From a virus: DNA of 37,307 nt. Below the pieces are notes generated by a model, which was given only the letters and a program-made list of their open reading frames with translations, was not told the DNA's origin and searched no databases. Below, piece after piece: positions 32,491 through 37,307 of this stretch. Positions within the stretch are counted from its first letter, which is position 1, and every line of letters begins with the position of its first letter. The stretch spans positions 1 through 37,307 of IMG/VR virus record IMGVR_UViG_3300034062_002964; one strand, given 5' to 3'. Made by a program: the position numbers and the translations under genes.

Positions 32491-33687
32491 TTATACTAGC
32501 TCTACTCCGCCATCCAAGATGGGCAGCGGATTTGTTGTGTTGATCTGAAGGGCAGGACGCTTGTCCGTTATTGGGGCAAGCGTGGGCTTCCCTTCAGGTT
32601 TTGTAATGAGATCCGCAAAACGGTTCTCAAATTTGGTGCTCAGTTCCTTGCCCTTGAGGGCAGTCTCGGCTTGCGCCGGGGACACGAGCTTGCGGGGAAC
32701 GTAGCGTTCGTCCGCAGTAAGGTGGTTGCTTAACAAAGTATCGACGGCGGCTTCGTCCGTCCATACGCGGTTGGATTTACCAGCGACTAACTTGAACGCC
32801 AAGGGTTCAGCACCCGTAAGCAGTTCGTTCATCTCTTGGTCTTCTACGTCCTCCAGCCACTTGTTCAGATCCTTCTTCGCTTGCAGCACTCGGCACCGCT
32901 GTTCGCGGGTCAAGGCAGTGGGCGCAGGCAGGGCGGGAGCGATGTCCACGTCCAAGGGATCGAGTACTGGCAGGGCTTCGAGACCGTAGTTGGCGTAGGC
33001 ACGGCAGAAACCCTTCGCTGGGCACCAGCGGCAGACCGTATCGGGCTGCGGGTTGAACTGCACGGCTTCGTCACCAAGGTTGATGAGCGCAATGGCGTCG
33101 TTGATCGAGGCGCAGAACTCGGCCAGCTCTGCACGGGTGGTCGTCCACTGGCGGATCGGGTTAGGGTCGTTGCGGTCACGAGGTTGGTAAATCTCCAGCG
33201 TCACCGGCGTCTCGGGCTTCACCTCGTCCAGCTCCTCGATGATCTGGATGATGGACTCCGCGTAGATAGCGAGTTGCTTGTTGCGCTCGGCGTACACCGA
33301 GACCCCAGCGCCGTACTTAAGATCCTTAATGATGATGCGGTCGGGCGCGAAGATGCTCACGTCCACGGTGCCTTTGTCCTGTGGATAGTAAAACAGCGGC
33401 ACCCGACGCTCGACCCAGAGCGTGTCCTGCGGACGCACGTCGGCTTTGACCCATTGGGTGTAAGCCATGATGTGCGCCGCCATGTCGCGGTCGTCGGGCT
33501 TCGGCGGGTTGGGATCGTTCAGCAAAATGGCTTTCGCCAAGTCGTGTGCCCGTGTGCCCTCGTCCGCATGGACGCTACCCGTGTCAGCGGGGATGAGATG
33601 CGCGTTGTCCTCGATGAACTTCACGCTGGCGGTACAAACCGACCAACGTGAAGCCGACGACGGCGCTAATTTGGAGTGTCCGCTCAC
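32491..33687 (-). CDS. DUF2800 Cas4-like PD-(D/E)xK nuclease
   Basis: 398-residue DUF2800 protein, a RecB/Cas4-type exonuclease. The N-terminus (SKLAPSSASRWSVCTAS) contains Cys18; EGTRAH is at 43-48; the core GTVDVS (D109) and IIKDLKYG (D122, K124) with Q138 make the nuclease site. Three more Cys lie in VCRWCPAKGFC (about 215-225). Together with Cys18 these would hold a 4Fe-4S cluster, as in Cas4 and AddB. It probably resects DNA ends for recombination. The GTG start overlaps the previous stop by four bases (GTGA). Confidence 0.88.
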   Translation of the reverse strand: MSGHSKLAPSSASRWSVCTASVKFIEDNAHLIPADTGSVHADEGTRAHDLAKAILLNDPNPPKPDDRDMAAHIMAYTQWVKADVRPQDTLWVERRVPLFYYPQDKGTVDVSIFAPDRIIIKDLKYGAGVSVYAERNKQLAIYAESIIQIIEELDEVKPETPVTLEIYQPRDRNDPNPIRQWTTTRAELAEFCASINDAIALINLGDEAVQFNPQPDTVCRWCPAKGFCRAYANYGLEALPVLDPLDVDIAPALPAPTALTREQRCRVLQAKKDLNKWLEDVEDQEMNELLTGAEPLAFKLVAGKSNRVWTDEAAVDTLLSNHLTADERYVPRKLVSPAQAETALKGKELSTKFENRFADLITKPEGKPTLAPITDKRPALQINTTNPLPILDGGVELV

Positions 33688-34070
33688 AGGGAAGCAGCAA
33701 GGGCTTTAAGGTCGGCAAACACCGCGCTGGCCTTGGCGGTGCCAATACTTTCAGTGGCACGGGCGAGGTTGTGCTTGGTGTTGATCGCACGCAGCTTTTC
33801 CTTGCCGCCTTTGTCGAGGATCTGTTGGCAGACCTCGCGCATGGCGCTGAGACTCACCTCGGGGATCTCAGCCTCGACCGGTGCCGGTGCCGGTGGCGGC
33901 GTGACCGGTGCCGGTGGCGGCGTCACTGGCGCTGGCGGAGCAGCGTCAACCTCGACGGGCGCAGGAGTCTCAGTCTTGACGGCTTTCTTGGTCTTCGGCG
34001 CAGTGCCCATAAGGGCGGCGGTGTTGGCGTTTAACGCCTCAATCAGCTCTTGGATTTTTTGTTCGATCAT
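33684..34070 (-). CDS. Pro-rich linker protein, replication region
   Basis: 128-residue protein. The N-terminal helix IEQKIQELIEALNANTAAL is followed by a Lys/Thr stretch and a Pro/Ala/Val linker with two TPPPAPV repeats (about 48-68). The C-terminal helical domain is VSLSAMREVCQQILDKGGKEKLRAINTKHNLARATESI. Such a two-domain form with a flexible linker fits an adaptor between DNA-binding and partner proteins. No family recognised. The gene ends by overlap with the DUF2800 start. A 20-bp element is 30 bases 5' of its start. Confidence 0.6.
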   Translation of the reverse strand: MIEQKIQELIEALNANTAALMGTAPKTKKAVKTETPAPVEVDAAPPAPVTPPPAPVTPPPAPAPVEAEIPEVSLSAMREVCQQILDKGGKEKLRAINTKHNLARATESIGTAKASAVFADLKALAASL

Positions 34071-34100
34071 GGGAATAAGTGGTACGAGTTATAGGTGGAT

Positions 34101-34120
34101 ACAGTTTCTGTATCGGTGTC
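34101..34120 (-). promoter_or_regulatory. 20-bp repeated intergenic element, copy A
   Basis: On the minus strand it reads GACACCGATACAGAAACTGT, 19 of 20 identical to 29785-29804. It is preceded by TT, giving a TTGACA -35-like hexamer. It lies in the 62-base spacer between the helicase-primase stop and the next start, the largest spacer in the replication block. Confidence 0.5.
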
Positions 34121-34132
34121 AAGCGACTATTT

Positions 34133-36580
34133 TCACAAAAGCTCCATTCTTTCTGCCGCCGTCTCTCTGACGCTGCGGGCAAGGTCTTTGTGATAGAACG
34201 TGTGCGTCTCACCGCCGATCATCATGCGCCCGTGCTTGGTGTAACCCATCTCGCGCAGGACGGAGGCCAAACTTTGATCGCTGAAATCTTTTACGTTGTG
34301 CGAGCTGGCGATAATGTCGCGTAGTGCTGGAATGGATATGAGATCGCGGCGGACCAGTGCGTGACCCTCGTCCTCCAGTGCGTTCATCACCGCAGCGGTG
34401 AGCGGCGATGCCGAGCTGTCGGCCAGCTCTTTCAAATACTTCGTGACCGGTGCCCGTCCTTCGGGATTAAACTCGCCGCTGATGGTCCACTCCTCCAGCC
34501 ACGCCCGCAGTGCTCCGGGCATATCGCGGATCATGTTAAACAGCGTATCGAAATACTGACTACCACCGAGTCGGGCAATGTCGGTCGGGGTTTGTAGTTT
34601 CGACTCCACTACAAAATACCGACGGTCGTCTTCGCGTACCGCCAGTGAGTCGTGATGGTTCGTGAACATGAGGTAGTTCGAGACGTTGGGCACCGTGCGT
34701 GGGCTTTCCCGCATCTCGCGGATCGAGATGTCGTCGTCCGAGATACAGGGCTTCAGCTTGTCCATCACCGCATGACGGTTACTGCCCACGATCCGTACTT
34801 CCTCCAGCACTACAAGCTGGTGCCCGTAGGCCCAGCCGTTGTGCGTCGGCTCCATGACGTTCGACGGTGCGAGCTTGGCGACGTTGCGACGACCGAGAAC
34901 GGCGGTCATGGCGACAGCAATGGCCGTCTTGCCGCAACCCTGTGCGCCTTGGATGAGCACCGCCCAGCGGATCTTGCGACCGGGCTTCTGCACCATGTAC
35001 GCCAAGAAGTCGATCAACGTGCGTTGGTACTCCGGCTCGGCAATCAGGTTGGTGATGTGCGTTCTGAAGACCTCGCCCGCAATGGCTTTGTTGTCGTGGT
35101 CGAGTGCCGGGTAGGTGGGCCGGTAGGTGTTGACGTATGGCACGCCGTCCTCGCTGAACAGGCGCTTCTTCTCGGCAGGGTTGTAGCGCAGGTTCTCGAC
35201 TTGGGGAATGGACGCCATCTGCACAAGGTAGTCCCGTGGGCGTGGCGGCTTCTCGTCGCCAATCGTCGGCGTCGAGTGCAACAGGTCGATCACCTCGGGG
35301 CTGAAGCGACGCTCGCTCGTCGTCCGGTAGAACACGTTGAGACCGGTGACGAAGACCAAGTTCTTGGCCCACGGCGGCAGACCTTTGCTTTGCAGCTCCT
35401 CGCGCTCGATGCGAACGACGGTCTGCAAGATCTCTCGGGCGCTGAGAGGTTGTTGACGGAATTTGAAGATGGTGCTGAGGGTGTTGATGAGCACCTTGCG
35501 CTCCATCGCGGCAATCGTGTGGCTGATCTTGGCGATCCTGACCGGGCCTTGGTCCATCAGCTCTTCCGTTGAGCGGCTTGGCTCCCGTAGCCAATGCAGC
35601 ACTTCTTCGTAGTGGCGTTTGCCCAGTGCGGCGTTGCTCCAACCGCGACTGGCGGCGACCTTAAACAGACTGCGGATCGTCACCGGTGCGCGGTTAGGTT
35701 GCTCGCGGATGGTTGACCAACGGTACTCGGTCTCCTGTGAGTCCATGTACTTGTCACCCTTGGCGGACCACGCATCCCAGATCGCGAACGCCTCGTCTCC
35801 AAACTGATGCTTGAGACCCATGCCGATCTCGATCCACTGCTGCATCGCGCAGTCGGGATCGCAGACCGCCAGAGCTTGCTCGGCTATCTCCAGTGTCACG
35901 CCGTCCATCTTGTCGCGCAGGAAGCGCAAGTCCACGGCTTGATCTTGGTCAATCGTCGTGCTGGGCAGCGATGACTCCTCGTCACCGATCACCTCGCTCG
36001 ATGTCAGCGCCTCGCCATTCGGATTACAGATCACGATGGGCGAGATGTCCTCGACCGGGTTGTCGAAGACGATGGGGAGGTACATTGGCTGAGCTGCAAC
36101 GCACGACTCGCGGGTGACGTTGGTGAGACCAATCATCTCGGCCACGGTGCGCACGGCATCGGGGTAGCGGTCGGGCGCAATGGCTTCGGCAGCGACAAGG
36201 ACGCGCAGTCGTGGCGACTTGGGCGTCGAGTTGGCGGTGTGCCAGACGACGTAGGCGAGATCCGGCAGGATGTTGTCCCAACGCTGAGACAGGAGCCGGG
36301 TCGCTTCTTCTGAATCGTCAATGTCGAGAGCGATGAGGTTGCAACGGATCGCGTGTTCCTTGCGACGGCGTGAGGGCGTCTCGGCAAATGCGGCTGCGGT
36401 AATGTACGGTGCGCGTTTGATCTGGTCGCGCTCCTTCTTCTCCAATGCCAGAAACTCTTCCTGAGTGTAAGCAACGGTGCGAGTGTTGACGTTGATCCAG
36501 TCGCACAACTCGGAGAATGTTTTGAACGGTGCGGCGCTGACGTTGCCGAGATCGTCGGCTGATCCTATGAAGTATTTCAT
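34133..36580 (-). CDS. Primase-polymerase / SF3-type helicase fusion
   Basis: 815-residue replication protein. The N-terminal part (about 1-180) has an archaeo-eukaryotic primase fold: LIALDIDDS (D86, D88) and HTANSTPKSPRLRVLV (about 114-129). Then comes a PriCT_2-type region (EIAEQALAVCDPDCAMQQWIEIGMGLKHQFG and WDAWSAKGDKYMDSQE, about 229-295). The C-terminal helicase is DUF5906-like, with Walker A GAQGCGKTA (about 545), Walker B VVLEEV, sensor YLMFTNHHD and an arginine at DDRRYFV. The protein both primes and unwinds at the phage origin. An ATG start overlaps the HTH gene (four bases). Confidence 0.88.
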   Translation of the reverse strand: MKYFIGSADDLGNVSAAPFKTFSELCDWINVNTRTVAYTQEEFLALEKKERDQIKRAPYITAAAFAETPSRRRKEHAIRCNLIALDIDDSEEATRLLSQRWDNILPDLAYVVWHTANSTPKSPRLRVLVAAEAIAPDRYPDAVRTVAEMIGLTNVTRESCVAAQPMYLPIVFDNPVEDISPIVICNPNGEALTSSEVIGDEESSLPSTTIDQDQAVDLRFLRDKMDGVTLEIAEQALAVCDPDCAMQQWIEIGMGLKHQFGDEAFAIWDAWSAKGDKYMDSQETEYRWSTIREQPNRAPVTIRSLFKVAASRGWSNAALGKRHYEEVLHWLREPSRSTEELMDQGPVRIAKISHTIAAMERKVLINTLSTIFKFRQQPLSAREILQTVVRIEREELQSKGLPPWAKNLVFVTGLNVFYRTTSERRFSPEVIDLLHSTPTIGDEKPPRPRDYLVQMASIPQVENLRYNPAEKKRLFSEDGVPYVNTYRPTYPALDHDNKAIAGEVFRTHITNLIAEPEYQRTLIDFLAYMVQKPGRKIRWAVLIQGAQGCGKTAIAVAMTAVLGRRNVAKLAPSNVMEPTHNGWAYGHQLVVLEEVRIVGSNRHAVMDKLKPCISDDDISIREMRESPRTVPNVSNYLMFTNHHDSLAVREDDRRYFVVESKLQTPTDIARLGGSQYFDTLFNMIRDMPGALRAWLEEWTISGEFNPEGRAPVTKYLKELADSSASPLTAAVMNALEDEGHALVRRDLISIPALRDIIASSHNVKDFSDQSLASVLREMGYTKHGRMMIGGETHTFYHKDLARSVRETAAERMELL

Positions 36581-36759
36581 TTGCGTTTGAGAGTGTAGGT
36601 AAGGGTCGCCAGCAGTTCCGCGTTCATGTTGCGCCTGCGCAGTTCGAGGTCGCTGAGATACTGGGCTGAAATGTTCGCAGCCGAGGCAAGGTCGCGCAAG
36701 CTGATGCCTTTCTTCTCACGCTGCGCCCGGATAGGATGCGGTTTGATTTTGGTAATCAT
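36577..36759 (-). CDS. Small HTH regulator (Xre-like)
   Basis: 60-residue helix-turn-helix protein. The HTH covers about residues 19-40 (ISLRDLASAANISAQYLSDL), with Glu40 and three Arg after it. The frame is open further back to 36810, but that part overlaps the upstream coding sequence, and the ATG at 36759 has the usual ATGA overlap. It is at the head of the replication genes, so it could control them; the 20-bp ACAG-AAA-CTGT element is a possible target, which is an inference. A Cro-like role without a partner repressor in this window. Confidence 0.8.
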   Translation of the reverse strand: MITKIKPHPIRAQREKKGISLRDLASAANISAQYLSDLELRRRNMNAELLATLTYTLKRK

Positions 36760-37280
36760 AAAGTGCCTTTCATGGCGGCGAGTGCGTGCCGAGCGCGGTT
36801 CTGCGCCCATGCTTTAAAGCTGTCGCTCATGTCGCCCCATGTGTCAGGCTTGGCGTTGGCGATGTTGCCTAGCTCCTTTGCCAGTGCGTCGCGTTCAGCC
36901 TCGGCTTTCTCGGCGCGGGCGTATTGCTCTTGGAACGCAAGTTCCCACCGCTCCACCTCAGCGCGGAGGCGTTGAACTTCACCACAAGCAATGTCGTAGC
37001 AGGCTGTTTTACTGGCAAGCTCGGCGCGGAGGCGGGTGAGTTCGGCGGTGTAATCCTCTGTCCACTTCTGCACGTCGCCGCAGGTTCGCTTGTCGATTGC
37101 GCCGGACCAGAGGATCGAGGCGACACGAGTGATGGCGAGGTCGCGTTCCGACTGGGCGGCGGCGAGTTCGCGTTCGAGGATGCGGGCTAAATCGGTCATC
37201 TCCACAATGTATGCAGGCTCTGGGTAGCCTCTATGCGCGATGGCGTTGGTTCGTGGCGTCGGGTGATCGGGTGGATTCAT
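36756..37280 (-). CDS. Coiled-coil protein, early gene of the minus block
   Basis: 174-residue protein. The N-terminal PTPRTNAIAHRGYPEPAYIVEMTDLARILERELAAAQSERD is a form I have seen as the start of uncharacterised phage proteins (PRTDA then a LERELA helix), which supports the ATG at 37280 over the internal Met28. Two long helices, about 28-50 and 82-140, are predicted coiled coils with regular Leu/Ala/Arg. GDMSDSFKAWAQNRARHALAAM is the end. No function can be given. A GAAAGG sequence 9 bases before the start is one of few Shine-Dalgarno-like sites. Confidence 0.65.
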   Translation of the reverse strand: MNPPDHPTPRTNAIAHRGYPEPAYIVEMTDLARILERELAAAQSERDLAITRVASILWSGAIDKRTCGDVQKWTEDYTAELTRLRAELASKTACYDIACGEVQRLRAEVERWELAFQEQYARAEKAEAERDALAKELGNIANAKPDTWGDMSDSFKAWAQNRARHALAAMKGTL

Positions 37281-37307
37281 TTGAGGGCCTTTCGTTTGGT
37301 GCAGGGT

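Noticed and set aside
32471-32500. TATAAC-type -10 element before the DUF2815 gene
   Set aside because: It overlaps the end of the DUF2800 coding sequence, and no matching -35 is at a normal distance; a similar TATAAC in the 34090 spacer lies 23 bases after TTGACA, too far.

Overview
The window is a contiguous piece of a contractile-tailed (myovirus-type) double-stranded DNA phage or prophage. It carries the structural genes on the + strand (1 to about 26855) and the end of the lysis region plus a replication block on the - strand (26852 to 37280). There is almost no non-coding DNA, and most neighbouring genes overlap by 1-17 bases or are only a few bases apart. I see no terminase or portal gene (they would lie upstream of base 1), and no integrase, tRNA, rRNA, insertion sequence or CRISPR array.

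Head and tail (1-19464). The order is MuF-like head protein (partial), DUF2213-type protease/scaffold, decoration protein, DUF2184-type major capsid protein, DUF4054 connector, neck proteins, tail terminator, DUF3383 sheath, tube, a tail assembly chaperone with a likely -1 programmed frameshift, tape measure, Dit-like protein, hub, Gp138-type spike, a baseplate-plug/tail-spike fusion, gp25-like wedge, J-like wedge, DUF2612 wedge, and small fibre proteins. This is the gene order of Pam3-like, DUF3383-sheath myophages. Several structural proteins carry extra domains: GSGY-type beta repeats inside the connector, an Ig-like tail on the DUF2612 wedge, and a 1.2-kb-residue fibre fused to the plug.

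Fibres and small genes (19468-25525). A 1540-residue repetitive fibre is preceded by a 51-residue paralogue of its own N-terminus. After it come small genes, including a 43-residue paralogue of the N-terminus of a 176-residue beta-helix-like protein.

Lysis (25529-27223). Two holin-like membrane proteins and a double-membrane-anchored protein resembling a chemoreceptor four-helix-bundle sensor lie on the + strand. The lysozyme-like endolysin is on the - strand, with the stop codons of the two convergent blocks overlapping.

Replication block (27220-37280, - strand, read right to left): coiled-coil protein, small HTH regulator, prim-pol/SF3 helicase, Pro-rich protein, DUF2800 Cas4-like nuclease, DUF2815 ssDNA-binding-like protein, small ORF, family A DNA polymerase, small ORF, VRR-NUC nuclease, SNF2-type helicase, and a glycosyltransferase-like protein, followed by the endolysin. 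The module would supply primer synthesis, unwinding, DNA synthesis and recombination. A 20-bp element recurs 5' of two of these genes.

Host. Recognisable Shine-Dalgarno sequences are nearly absent. Instead, intergenic leaders are short and free of G, and often end in ACC directly before ATG. This suggests a host group that uses little Shine-Dalgarno pairing (Bacteroidota are the best-known example; Verrucomicrobiota or a similar moderately GC-rich lineage is only a guess). The host cannot be fixed from this window.
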